This document shows, piece after piece, positions 17,762 to 25,382 of a stretch of 64,000 nucleotides of DNA. The DNA comes from Nitrosomonas sp. sh817 (lineage in GTDB: Bacteria; Pseudomonadota; Gammaproteobacteria; Burkholderiales; Nitrosomonadaceae), in contig NZ_CP133083.1 in assembly GCF_030908545.1 (NCBI RefSeq), positions 1,612,001 to 1,676,000 on the forward strand. The letters are read 5' to 3'. A program made the position numbers and the translations under genes. Numbering within the stretch: the first letter of the stretch is position 1; each line of letters starts with the position of its first letter. Below the pieces are notes generated by a model that had not been told where the DNA came from, searched no databases, and saw only the letters and a program-made list of their open reading frames with translations.

Positions 17762-17973
17762 ATTGCCTCCTTCTTAGCCCGCCCGTGCTCGCCTTGCTTA
17801 TATTCTTCTATCCAGGCATCCAGGTCAACCCTGTCATAAAGACTGCGGCGGCCTATCTTGATACAAGGAATATCCAATTCCGTCAGTAATGTGACACCGA
17901 TACCGAGATATTGCGCCGCTTCTTCTTTAGATAAGCATCGAATGGCAGGCAGGGGCAGACTAACTTTACCCAT
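17626..17973 (-). CDS. AlpA/excisionase-like HTH DNA-binding protein
   Basis: This is a 115-residue protein with an N-terminal winged-helix or MerR-like DNA-binding domain: CLSKEEAAQYLGIGVTLLTE, then IPCIKIGRRSLYDRVDLDAW (about residues 13-55). That pattern is typical of excisionase/AlpA-like proteins, which bend att DNA or activate the integrase gene. The C-terminal half is basic and unassigned. The ATG at 17973 comes two bases after the Rep stop, behind GGTGA. The last 136 bases overlap the integrase gene in another frame. The position between rep and int supports a recombination-directionality role. The long overlap makes the exact C-terminus less certain. Confidence 0.75.
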   Translation of the reverse strand: MGKVSLPLPAIRCLSKEEAAQYLGIGVTLLTELDIPCIKIGRRSLYDRVDLDAWIEEYKQGEHGRAKKEAIWPKPKKESTGDKILASGGLQQRSQTAKEYAKALGLKTGKMPKHC

Positions 17974-17975
17974 CG

Positions 17976-19355
17976 TTATTCACCGTCTGACTGCTTCCGG
18001 TACTCAGTGGCAGATTTATCCAGCTTGGCTTTTTCTTCGGATTCGATATCGCGATTCAGGATAGTATTGAACTGACGCGCTTTAATGGCTACCTTTTCTT
18101 TGATGAAATCATCGAAAGATAATCCCAGATTGAAACTTTTTTCTTCGAAGTGCTGACAGAAAGCCAATTTATAGGCAGCAAAGCCCTGATCGAAGTTTGT
18201 GATTTGCTCGCGCGCCATGAAGGAAGTAAGAGAACTTAATGCACCACGGAAAATCATTTCATTGCTGGGAATCCGTGCAGAACTGAAACGTGGCAATAAA
18301 GGATTGTTATCGGTTTGCCAATCTACCGATGATAAATAGCCCCATAATGGATGAATCGGCCAGCGTGAACGGGTTTTATCTTCCGGATTGGGTAGCGTTA
18401 ACCGTAGCCATTCGGTGGTGGCATAGCTCCATAAGCCGTTGAGGTTATCCATTACCTCGGTAAGCTTACCTAAGCCCTTTTGCGTGAGTACTTCCCGTTT
18501 TAATTGAAATTCAAGCCGCCATACCGGATCGTATCCATTCCATCCGGCTTTATGCCACAATTCGAGCAGATAAGCTTTCCTGGATTGTTTTATTTCCAGT
18601 GTCTTGTTATACAAACGGCAACTGATAACTCCCCCTGCCCCGATCATCCAGCCGGAGAATTCCCGCTCAACCGAATAAGTATTGATGGCTGCTGCACGCG
18701 TAACCCAGGCATGACGATCCCAGCTTTCCATATTTTCCGAAGTGACAAAGTCCACAAACAGGTCGATCCGGCTGACATTGGCGGATTCTTCTATTGTTCC
18801 CAGTTGCTTTAGCACCTGATGTAAAGCCTTTTCCGCATCCAATGGCGCCTTATGCGTCAGATATGCACTGGAAAGCTGAACATAAGCAAATGGAATAGAC
18901 CGGCTACGGGATAGCTGAATGTGGAAAGCATTATCTCTCAGCACATACGGAAAGAATCCTTTGCCGCTGCTTTTTACTTCAAAGATATGCTCATTGATTG
19001 GATATTGGGCAAGCGCTTGCTCATGCAACTCAGACGACTGCGCAACCTGCTTTAGTTCTTGTAACTCTTCATCCACTTCCGGCAATAATTCCCCCGGATA
19101 GGATAAATAAAGACTATCAACTCCAAACCTTAAAAACTTGAAATACTCTCTATTGCTGTTATTGGGTACTGTGTTACTAGGTGGCGTACCCTCTGGGGAT
19201 AAATCTGACTGATGCAGCGCATCCGTCGAATCTTTTTCCACCTCTCCCTCGCATCTATCCTCCTCGCTGAAGCTCGTCGTCATCTGCGTTGGTTCGGCGG
19301 CTTCGATTTTATTAGATGCTACAGATTCAGGTAAAACGTTTATTTTTTTCTTCAT
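17976..19355 (-). CDS. Probable replication initiation factor (RstA/Rep_trans-like)
   Basis: This 459-residue protein resembles the replication initiation factor family of filamentous-phage RstA and related rolling-circle initiators. The supporting segments are the VSRIDLFVDF motif (about residues 196-205), SCRLYNKTLEIKQSRKAYLL (about 248-267) and the following VWRLEFQLKREVL, which together match the family core as I recall it. The first 70 residues are polar and probably disordered. Two bases separate it from the excisionase-like gene, and rep-xis-int form one leftward operon. If the assignment holds, the excised island could replicate as a circle. No HUH motif was identified, so the family call is moderate. 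Confidence 0.62.
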   Translation of the reverse strand: MKKKINVLPESVASNKIEAAEPTQMTTSFSEEDRCEGEVEKDSTDALHQSDLSPEGTPPSNTVPNNSNREYFKFLRFGVDSLYLSYPGELLPEVDEELQELKQVAQSSELHEQALAQYPINEHIFEVKSSGKGFFPYVLRDNAFHIQLSRSRSIPFAYVQLSSAYLTHKAPLDAEKALHQVLKQLGTIEESANVSRIDLFVDFVTSENMESWDRHAWVTRAAAINTYSVEREFSGWMIGAGGVISCRLYNKTLEIKQSRKAYLLELWHKAGWNGYDPVWRLEFQLKREVLTQKGLGKLTEVMDNLNGLWSYATTEWLRLTLPNPEDKTRSRWPIHPLWGYLSSVDWQTDNNPLLPRFSSARIPSNEMIFRGALSSLTSFMAREQITNFDQGFAAYKLAFCQHFEEKSFNLGLSFDDFIKEKVAIKARQFNTILNRDIESEEKAKLDKSATEYRKQSDGE

Positions 19356-19565
19356 GATAAAATCTCGTATCCACGGCGATCATGCAAATATTGCTGCATC
19401 GCAACGGATACGAACTTTATGCATCAAGACAAAGAATCTGAATGCACTAAACAACCACCGGCTAAAGCCGGTGGGTTTGAGTTACGGACTGAAAGTCCGG
19501 ATACGCGTCGACTAAACGACGCGTCTTATTCCGGCTCCATTTTAAAATTGTCGTTTGGATTTGGC

Positions 19566-19955
19566 TCAAAATGATGCTCCAAGTATTGTGATCATCTCTT
19601 CTGTCATCTGGCCTACTGTCACGCAGAAATACCCTCGCGCCCAAAAATGCCTTCCCCAGTACCGCTTCTTCAAGTGAGGAAATTCTTCAAACAGATAGCT
19701 CGATGTTCGTCCTTTTAGCCGCCTCATGATCTCACTCGGAGCCATCTCCGGCGGACAACTCACCAGAATATGCACATGATCCTTACTTACTACACCCTGT
19801 ACAATTCCGATTTCAAATGCTTCACACGTCTGACGAACCAACTCTCGTACTCGTTCTGCTACTTCTCCCTTCAGAATCTTATATCTATACTTCGTTACCC
19901 ATACAAAATGATATTCAATCTGATAAACCGTATGACTTCCATATCTATAATCCAT
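19566..19955 (-). CDS. tnpA: IS200-type Y1 transposase TnpA, copy 1
   Basis: This is an HUH-superfamily single-strand transposase. The HUH pair lies in KDHVHILVSCPP, and the catalytic Tyr is in WARGYFCVTVG near residue 110. The core YHFVWVTKYRYKIL is characteristic of IS200 TnpA. I place the start at the ATG at 19955, giving 129 residues, because a GGAGG lies just upstream. An ATG 21 bases earlier would translate through that site. The Shine-Dalgarno sits in the loop of a perfect 7-bp hairpin. No TnpB partner is present. The gene is identical in both copies and appears intact. Confidence 0.93.
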   Translation of the reverse strand: MDYRYGSHTVYQIEYHFVWVTKYRYKILKGEVAERVRELVRQTCEAFEIGIVQGVVSKDHVHILVSCPPEMAPSEIMRRLKGRTSSYLFEEFPHLKKRYWGRHFWARGYFCVTVGQMTEEMITILGASF

Positions 19956-19974
19956 GCCACACCTCCTGTGTGGC
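19956..19974 (-). promoter_or_regulatory. Hairpin presenting the tnpA ribosome binding site, copy 1
   Basis: On the coding strand GCCACAC-AGGAG-GTGTGGC forms a perfect 7-bp stem with the Shine-Dalgarno core in its five-base loop, directly before the tnpA ATG. IS200 tnpA mRNAs are known to limit translation through leader structure, and this could serve the same purpose. An identical copy is at 21502-21520. Confidence 0.65.
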
Positions 19975-20059
19975 ATATTCTCGCAGCTAAAGCTGACCGG
20001 CTGAAGCCGGTGGTTTTAACCTTATGATGGACAATAAAAATTATTTTTTAGTGCATTGA

Positions 20060-20965
20060 CTAATAGCCGTTTTTCTGCTTATTACGGTATTCGATACGTT
20101 TCTTAATTACAGAATTTTCATCTTCAATGTAGCCCTTGTCGCCATTCAATCCCATTCCGTTATACAAATCCAGAATCTCGCGCGCTTTCATATCATTTAG
20201 CCATTTAAACCCATCCAGCACAGCAAATAACATATATAACGCTGGATAATCAATCCTGCATTTAATAGCGGGACGGTCGATATATGCTGTAACTGAATTC
20301 AAAAAATTAGGGTCTTCACCTGTCTGGAGGCGTGCATAGGTATCGCGAAAGTAAGGATGGCCCGTCAAAATATTTCGATCTATCTGTATAGCTCTGCAGA
20401 AAGCTTTCTTATCACCTTTTAGTGCTAGTGGTACAAGTGTAGTCAACTTTTGACCGTGTACCATGAGCGCAATATGGTTGTAAAAATAGGCATAAATATA
20501 AGCAAAGAATAACTGCATTGAGAGAAAAATTTCTCTCTTTTCGTTCTCAGACAATGCTTCCAATTCTTTTCGAGCAATTTCCTGATCTTCGTTGGTAGCA
20601 TTAGAAATCTTTTCAAACAGATAAAAAAGATCGCCCCCTAGCTTTTCACATAAATATGAATCCACAAACTTGAGTTTCTCATCCTCTTTAATAGCTTGAA
20701 ATTCATCATCAAATTGGTTTAGTTGCTTTGTTGGATCTCCAGGAAACAAAGATTTCATTAAGCACGATAAGATTCTATTTTCTTCTTCGTAAGCCAGCAC
20801 ATATGAATCATCAAGATTTGAATTTTTCCGAATTTGTTCAAATTCTTTAGGCATCTTAATCCAGCCATTACGTTTAGCCATATAATCCATCAAAAGCCCA
20901 ACACATATAGGCACCAGTTCCGAAGCCAGTTTTATGGCAATGGATTTTTCTATACGAGGTTGCAT
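20060..20965 (-). CDS. Unrecognised 301-residue protein between two IS200 copies
   Basis: I do not recognise this protein. It has no signal peptide, no P-loop and no metal-binding motif that I can see. It is mainly helical and acidic to neutral. A very hydrophobic aromatic stretch in the middle, MQLFFAYIYAYFYNHIALMV (about residues 151-170), could be one membrane helix or a buried core. A charged basic tail ends the protein. The ATG at 20965 follows a GAG. The stop lies 20 bases from IS200 copy 1, and IS200 copy 2 begins 26 bases upstream of the start, so its native promoter may have been displaced. The setting suggests element maintenance or host-interaction cargo, but that is inference. Confidence 0.75.
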   Translation of the reverse strand: MQPRIEKSIAIKLASELVPICVGLLMDYMAKRNGWIKMPKEFEQIRKNSNLDDSYVLAYEEENRILSCLMKSLFPGDPTKQLNQFDDEFQAIKEDEKLKFVDSYLCEKLGGDLFYLFEKISNATNEDQEIARKELEALSENEKREIFLSMQLFFAYIYAYFYNHIALMVHGQKLTTLVPLALKGDKKAFCRAIQIDRNILTGHPYFRDTYARLQTGEDPNFLNSVTAYIDRPAIKCRIDYPALYMLFAVLDGFKWLNDMKAREILDLYNGMGLNGDKGYIEDENSVIKKRIEYRNKQKNGY

Positions 20966-21111
20966 ATGTAGCTCAGAATTCCATTGATTAGACTAAACAA
21001 CCACCGGCTAAAGCCGGTGGGTTTGAGTTACGGACTGAAAGTCCGGATACGCGTCGACTAAACGACGCGTCTTATTCCGGCTCCATTTTAAAATTGTCGT
21101 TTGGATTTGGC

Positions 21112-21501
21112 TCAAAATGATGCTCCAAGTATTGTGATCATCTCTTCTGTCATCTGGCCTACTGTCACGCAGAAATACCCTCGCGCCCAAAAATGCCTTC
21201 CCCAGTACCGCTTCTTCAAGTGAGGAAATTCTTCAAACAGATAGCTCGATGTTCGTCCTTTTAGCCGCCTCATGATCTCACTCGGAGCCATCTCCGGCGG
21301 ACAACTCACCAGAATATGCACATGATCCTTACTTACTACACCCTGTACAATTCCGATTTCAAATGCTTCACACGTCTGACGAACCAACTCTCGTACTCGT
21401 TCTGCTACTTCTCCCTTCAGAATCTTATATCTATACTTCGTTACCCATACAAAATGATATTCAATCTGATAAACCGTATGACTTCCATATCTATAATCCA
21501 T
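21112..21501 (-). CDS. tnpA: IS200-type Y1 transposase TnpA, copy 2
   Basis: Identical over its full length to the transposase at 19566-19955: same HVH motif, same catalytic Tyr segment and same ATG behind the GGAGG-containing hairpin loop (21502-21520). Both copies look functional. Perfect identity implies that duplication was recent or that the copies are kept alike by gene conversion. Confidence 0.93.
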   Translation of the reverse strand: MDYRYGSHTVYQIEYHFVWVTKYRYKILKGEVAERVRELVRQTCEAFEIGIVQGVVSKDHVHILVSCPPEMAPSEIMRRLKGRTSSYLFEEFPHLKKRYWGRHFWARGYFCVTVGQMTEEMITILGASF

Positions 21502-21520
21502 GCCACACCTCCTGTGTGGC
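21502..21520 (-). promoter_or_regulatory. Hairpin presenting the tnpA ribosome binding site, copy 2
   Basis: The same 7-bp stem with the Shine-Dalgarno in the loop as at 19956-19974, directly before the second tnpA start. Confidence 0.65.
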
Positions 21521-21728
21521 ATATTCTCGCAGCTAAAGCTGACCGGCTGAAGCCGGTGGTTTTAACCTTATGATGGACAATAAAATTCCAGATTAAGAGA
21601 TAGATAAATGTATCTGTCATATTAAATATCTGGATATATCAGTTTCTAACGGACTATCTTTGTACTTTGCTGAGGTTTTATGTATTCGGTGTACTAGATA
21701 ATTATTAATAGATTTAAAAAGGAAAAAT

Positions 21729-22184
21729 ATGAAAGCAAATGCAATAGGTATAAATCACGTGGCATTAGAAGTTGGGGATATAGAGGAAGCCATAAAATTC
21801 TATAGCGATTTCTTGAATTTCGAAGTTCAGGAAAAAAATGAGATGCAAGCATCTATTTATTTTGGAGATCAATTTATCAATTTCATAAAAAATGATAATA
21901 GACAAGCCGATCAAAAGCGTCATGTTGGCATAGCAGTGGACAATAAGGAATTGGTGAGACAAACACTTGAGCATATGCGAGTTAAATTTCTAAGTGGCTC
22001 TTTTCTAGATTTTCTTGATCCTTGGGGAAATCGTATTGAAATAACGACGTATAGCAAGATTCAATACACTAAAGCTGATCATGTATTACGGGGAATGGGT
22101 CTGGGTCATCTTAAAAAAACTGAAGAGGCACTTGCAGAATTGAATGCAAAAGGTCTAGGACCTACTCAACGCGATAATAGTTAA
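21729..22184 (+). CDS. VOC superfamily (glyoxalase/bleomycin-resistance fold) protein
   Basis: This is a 151-residue single VOC domain plus a short C-terminal helical tail. It begins INHVALEVGDIEEAIKFYSD, with the metal-ligand-type His near residue 10. A mid-protein HVGIAV (about residues 62-67) supplies a second His, and DPWGNRIEITTYS (about 96-108) holds the usual Glu. This set of ligands suggests a metal-dependent dioxygenase, isomerase or thiol-transferase role, but no substrate can be named. The ATG at 21729 has an AAAAAGGAAAAAT ribosome site. The gene reads rightward, opposite to the IS copy beside it, and is island cargo. Coding is AT-rich compared with the chromosome. Confidence 0.85.
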   Translation: MKANAIGINHVALEVGDIEEAIKFYSDFLNFEVQEKNEMQASIYFGDQFINFIKNDNRQADQKRHVGIAVDNKELVRQTLEHMRVKFLSGSFLDFLDPWGNRIEITTYSKIQYTKADHVLRGMGLGHLKKTEEALAELNAKGLGPTQRDNS

Positions 22185-22637
22185 CTTAGAAATAAACCAA
22201 TGCTGATAATGACTTCAGAAGGGCTTTATTGTCCACTTAGCGATTTTTACATATAGTCGTGAAAACACATAACTATGGTGAAAACTTTTACGTCAATGGC
22301 GTTCAGATTTCCTTTCATTCAACTGGGTATATTCTGGGATCCGCACAAATTCATATTAATCACTGTGGTGAAATTTAGATTGGAGGATGTATGCATAAAA
22401 AATCAATAATTATAACAATTAGTTTTATGTTATCGATTTTTGACGTTTAATGCAGTTGTCTCCTGAAAATGACACTAGTACTTTCCCATGGATAGATCGT
22501 GTTCCATTATTGCAGTGACCCGATTGAGATCGCTGCCCTATAATATACGGCTGCTTGAATCTGCAATCGTGGATGTAGCGATGGATAAATATATGCATAT
22601 AATCAATTGCATCGTTCTTCAGCAAATTCATGCTATC
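22185..22637. other. Gene-poor stretch in the island
   Basis: No complete gene is recognised. The only coding-like signal is the short secretion-leader remnant at 22391-22450. Other small ORFs here lack ribosome sites and family features. The stretch is probably a scar of lost cargo. Confidence 0.45.
22391..22450 (+). pseudogene. Truncated signal-peptide-like reading frame
   Basis: A strong TTGGAGGATGT precedes ATG, and translation gives a 19-residue MHKKSIIITISFMLSIFDV before TAA. A basic start followed by a hydrophobic run is a typical secretion leader, so this looks like the first codons of a lost exported protein. One frame over, about 24 more codons stay open, which would fit a frameshift. 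It could instead be a genuine small peptide. Confidence 0.3.
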
Positions 22638-23531
22638 TCAGAATGGGAGAACAGCTTTAAGCCAGAATGCAGTTCCATCAGCGCGATTCCTGACTGCCGT
22701 ATCTATTTGGTATTTACCGGTAATGAACCATCCCCGTCCACTATCGTAACGTATTGACGGACCTATCGCATAAGCACGCCCCTTATTATTTGTAACCGAT
22801 TCGCCATTTTGGGAATCATTAGTGACCTGCCAGTAAGCATAACCACCGATACCTAATACCCAGCCTCTTCCCACCCCCCAGCCTAGGGTATAGTCAATAA
22901 TAAGCTCTTGTCCGGACAGGTAATTTGTATCTTTATTTTGGAGATTATATGTCCACATCGCCTTGATACCCATATTCAAGCCGGTTGGATCAATACGAGT
23001 AATGCCAAGAACAGGTTGAATTGCCCAGTGATTTCGGCCAATATTTGCAATGTTATCCTTATGATAATTTCCAGTTGGAGCAAACAATTCAAGCGCAGCC
23101 ACGCTATGTAATTTATCACTGAGCTGCCAGCCTAATACTCCTCCTATCGTCATATCCCCGATACCTGTTTTATTTTGAAAAACTTCCGGAGCAACCTTAA
23201 CATTGAGGTTCACAATAGGCATGATCGTGTGAAAACCTAATGAAGCCCCCATAATATTTATTGGTGTGATCCATACAACTCGAGGGACAATAGCGCTGGC
23301 AGTCACCCTGAAAGACGGGTGTGATACAACCTCTCCCTCATTATCACGAATTTTATCAGCACTGTAATGCCGTCCCCACAGCATCCCGTAAACCCCGGGT
23401 TTAGGTAACGCACAACAGATATATTCCTCAGCCCCAAGCGGATAAATACTGCCTCCGCCTTCAGTAGCAAATGCTGTACCAGCCTTACTTACTATTACCA
23501 GCACAAAAAGTGTGTGCCTATAGATCGTCAT
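22638..23531 (-). CDS. Outer-membrane transporter-like beta-barrel (phenol MetA-deg family)
   Basis: This 297-residue exported protein has a signal peptide (about residues 1-22, ending AFA). Its mature part resembles the SphA/MetA-pathway-of-phenol-degradation family of outer-membrane channels. It alternates aromatic and small residues in strands, has FAPTGNYHKDNIANIGRNHW in the middle (about 152-171), a YTLGWGVGRGW hairpin and a terminal AFWLKAVLPF ending in Phe, as outer-membrane barrels do. Family members are usually linked to uptake of hydrophobic or aromatic compounds, but no degradation genes are present. A small lipoprotein gene lies 96 bases upstream on the same strand. It is island cargo. 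Confidence 0.75.
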   Translation of the reverse strand: MTIYRHTLFVLVIVSKAGTAFATEGGGSIYPLGAEEYICCALPKPGVYGMLWGRHYSADKIRDNEGEVVSHPSFRVTASAIVPRVVWITPINIMGASLGFHTIMPIVNLNVKVAPEVFQNKTGIGDMTIGGVLGWQLSDKLHSVAALELFAPTGNYHKDNIANIGRNHWAIQPVLGITRIDPTGLNMGIKAMWTYNLQNKDTNYLSGQELIIDYTLGWGVGRGWVLGIGGYAYWQVTNDSQNGESVTNNKGRAYAIGPSIRYDSGRGWFITGKYQIDTAVRNRADGTAFWLKAVLPF

Positions 23532-23627
23532 TGAGATAGATCATGGCGACATTTCTGCCACTTCCATATATGTACTGCTCCACAATTTGTTACTAGGCGG
23601 TTAAGAATACAGAAAGAATAACAACCA

Positions 23628-23837
23628 TTAATACCAGATGCCATCATCACCTTCTTTCAGGCATGATCCATTTGCATCCAGTCCGTATGCACACTCTATT
23701 TTTTCACCAGCAAGTTTTTTTTCATAATTCTCTCTTTCCCTTTCATTAATCGTCACCGAAGGACGACCACATGCAGCTATCAGCATAACTAACAAAGCTA
23801 ACAAAGTAATAGTAGCTACATTGATAATACGCTTCAT
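23628..23837 (-). CDS. Small lipoprotein
   Basis: This is a 69-residue lipoprotein. A hydrophobic leader ends in a lipobox LIAAC (Cys at about residue 23), so the mature protein is about 47 residues, polar and charged, with two further cysteines in ECAYGLDANGSCLKEG. These could form a disulfide in the periplasm. The start has GGGGGTTAT upstream on the coding strand. The function is unknown. It lies just upstream of the barrel gene and may be expressed with it. Confidence 0.7.
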   Translation of the reverse strand: MKRIINVATITLLALLVMLIAACGRPSVTINERERENYEKKLAGEKIECAYGLDANGSCLKEGDDGIWY

Positions 23838-24194
23838 AAAAATAACCCCCTATAAAATTTACAATAACTTTACTTTTTACCAACCCGAGATCAATTTGCA
23901 CTATTTGATGGATAAGGCTCCATGTAATAAGCATCGAATCTTCTGCAAGTTAGGAACGATTCAGCGAAGTATGTGCATTATTTAGTTCCACTTGGTATCG
24001 GTGTAATAGAATCAGCTCCAACAAGATCAACATAAATCCGAATGGCTCAATGTTCACCCTTTCTTTTTGAAGTTTCTCACGCAATTATTCATGATGATTG
24101 CACTTAATTTTTCAATGTAGAATTATCTATTGCTTCTTATATAGAATAAATACCGTTTTTTGGATATGATTGATCCATTAATGGAGCAATTAAT
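23838..24194. other. Intergenic region between lipoprotein and LysR genes
   Basis: This 357-base AT-rich divergent region probably contains the promoters of both genes and a LysR operator. I find no convincing T-N11-A site by eye and no ORF. Confidence 0.4.
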
Positions 24195-25070
24195 ATGGAA
24201 TTTTTGAATGACATGGCCTTATTCGTGGAAGTTGTCAGGGCTAGGAGTTTTCGCGGGGCCGCCGATATTATTGGGATCCCGAACTCAACCCTATCGCGAC
24301 GGATCAGTGCGCTGGAGAAGATGATCGGATTGCGTCTTTTGCATCGCACAACACGCAAGATCACATTAACCGAGGCTGGTCAGATTTATTTCGAGCGCTG
24401 TAAGCGCATCGTCGAGGAAGCCAAGCTCGCGCACGAGCAACTCGGCGAAATGCTCAAGCAGCCCAGTGGCGTGCTACGCGCTTCGTTGCCTGTAGATTTT
24501 GCCGTGATCTACATGACACCCTTAATCGCCGAATTTGCAAGACTATATCCGGGCATCGTCTTCGATTTCGATCTTACGTCACGGCGGATCGATCTGGTGA
24601 GTGAGCCTTTCGATGTAGCAATCCGCATTGGAGAACCGGAGAACTCGCAATTGATCGCGCGCCCATTGGGCGTGCTCCCTGTGTACCTATACGCTTCGCC
24701 TCGTTATCTTGAGCGTGCGGGAGAACCTGCCGAGCCAGCCGATTTGGCGCGCCATGAGTGTTTAGGTCTCATGAAGACTGGCACTTGGATATTGCACGAT
24801 GGAGAGAACACCGCCAAAATTTCTATTGGCAGTCGATTCACACTCAACAGTGTCGGCATGATTTGCCGCTTGGCGACACTCGATATGGGCATCATCATGA
24901 TGATGGAGAAAATTGTCGCTGATGATCTTGCGCGTGGGCGATTGCGTCGCGTACTTCCCCAATGGTACGGCACTCCAGTCTCCATCTACGCTGTTACGGA
25001 AACCCGATTACTGCCCGCAAAAACACAGCACTTTATTAAGTTCCTGCAGGAACATTTAAGTAAAGTTTAA
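24195..25070 (+). CDS. LysR family transcriptional regulator
   Basis: This is a 291-residue LysR-type regulator. The N-terminal winged HTH reads FVEVVRARSFRGAADIIGIP, then STLSRRISALEKMIGLRLLH (about residues 10-50). The C-terminal effector-binding domain follows, with the family-typical LIARPLGVLPVYLYASPRYL. The ATG at 24195 has GGAG nine bases upstream. It is more GC-rich than the nearby island genes and reads away from the lipoprotein-barrel pair. It may control those genes or a lost neighbour. It ends 313 bases before the right att site. It is intact. Confidence 0.93.
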   Translation: MEFLNDMALFVEVVRARSFRGAADIIGIPNSTLSRRISALEKMIGLRLLHRTTRKITLTEAGQIYFERCKRIVEEAKLAHEQLGEMLKQPSGVLRASLPVDFAVIYMTPLIAEFARLYPGIVFDFDLTSRRIDLVSEPFDVAIRIGEPENSQLIARPLGVLPVYLYASPRYLERAGEPAEPADLARHECLGLMKTGTWILHDGENTAKISIGSRFTLNSVGMICRLATLDMGIIMMMEKIVADDLARGRLRRVLPQWYGTPVSIYAVTETRLLPAKTQHFIKFLQEHLSKV

Positions 25071-25382
25071 CAGGAAGCCAAAATGAAAGCTCCGTTGACT
25101 GGGATTGCAATGTAAAACATTAGCTTGTGCCCTGGTCAGCACCAGCTGGGCAAAATAGTGTGATTATGTAAGAGAGTATTTAATATTAGAAGAGATTTTC
25201 TACTGAAGCTCGCCACTACTATAATGCCATTGTCGCATATCAGTATAGTTACTACTTTCTTACTTTCGCGTACAGCTATTAAGAAAACTCTAAGAATAAA
25301 ACGTGACAATTCTGACAATTATTGACGAGTGTTAGCGAGCACTGACGAGTTTAATGTTAATAAAAACAGTTAGATATCATAC
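25071..25382. other. Right end of the island, no gene seen
   Basis: This AT-rich stretch lies between the LysR gene and attR. It contains irregular GACGAGTG/GCGAGCACTGACGAG-like direct repeats near 25324-25350, which may be integrase or excisionase arm sites. No ORF is supported. Confidence 0.35.

Larger units (their letters stand above)
19446..20039 (-). mobile_element. IS200/IS605-type insertion sequence, copy 1
   Basis: This 594-base unit is identical to 20992-21585. It holds one Y1 transposase gene and, like IS200 elements, has no terminal inverted repeats but subterminal palindromes. These are CCACCGGCT-AA-AGCCGGTGG at the right end of the element (19455-19474) and ACCGGCT-GA-AGCCGGT at the left end (19996-20011). 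An ACGCGTCG/CGACGCGT hairpin follows the gene. The exact cleavage positions may be a few bases inside the shared block. Confidence 0.88.
20992..21585 (-). mobile_element. IS200/IS605-type insertion sequence, copy 2
   Basis: This is a 594-base exact duplicate of 19446-20039 in the same orientation, offset 1546 bases. The same palindromic ends, RBS hairpin and intact transposase are present. The flanks on both sides differ from copy 1, so this is an independent insertion or a transposed copy rather than an extended tandem duplication. Confidence 0.9.
16675..25382. mobile_element. tRNA-Lys genomic island with integrase, excisionase and Rep
   Basis: The element spans the 48-bp att repeats at 16627 and 25383. 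It contains, from the tRNA side, a tyrosine integrase, an AlpA-like DNA-binding protein and a probable replication initiator (all leftward). Then come two IS200-like copies around an unknown gene, a VOC protein, an outer-membrane transporter-like protein, a lipoprotein and a LysR regulator. Several intergenic stretches are AT-rich and contain remnants. No capsid, conjugation or relaxase gene is visible, so it may be a satellite or a reduced integrative plasmid. Bounds are exact at the repeats. Mobility today is inferred only. Confidence 0.88.

Noticed and set aside
19770-20027. 85-codon frame antisense to tnpA, present in both IS copies
   Set aside because: It is duplicated only because the IS is duplicated, and its composition is that of a tnpA shadow. 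An antisense RNA remains possible but is not shown.
22230-22242. TTTATTGTCCA, resembling the left end of the IS200 copies
   Set aside because: The match stops after about 11 bases and no palindrome or other IS sequence follows; chance or a target-site preference is enough to explain it.
22488-22757. 89-codon rightward frame
   Set aside because: It has no ribosome site and its second half is antisense to the outer-membrane barrel gene.
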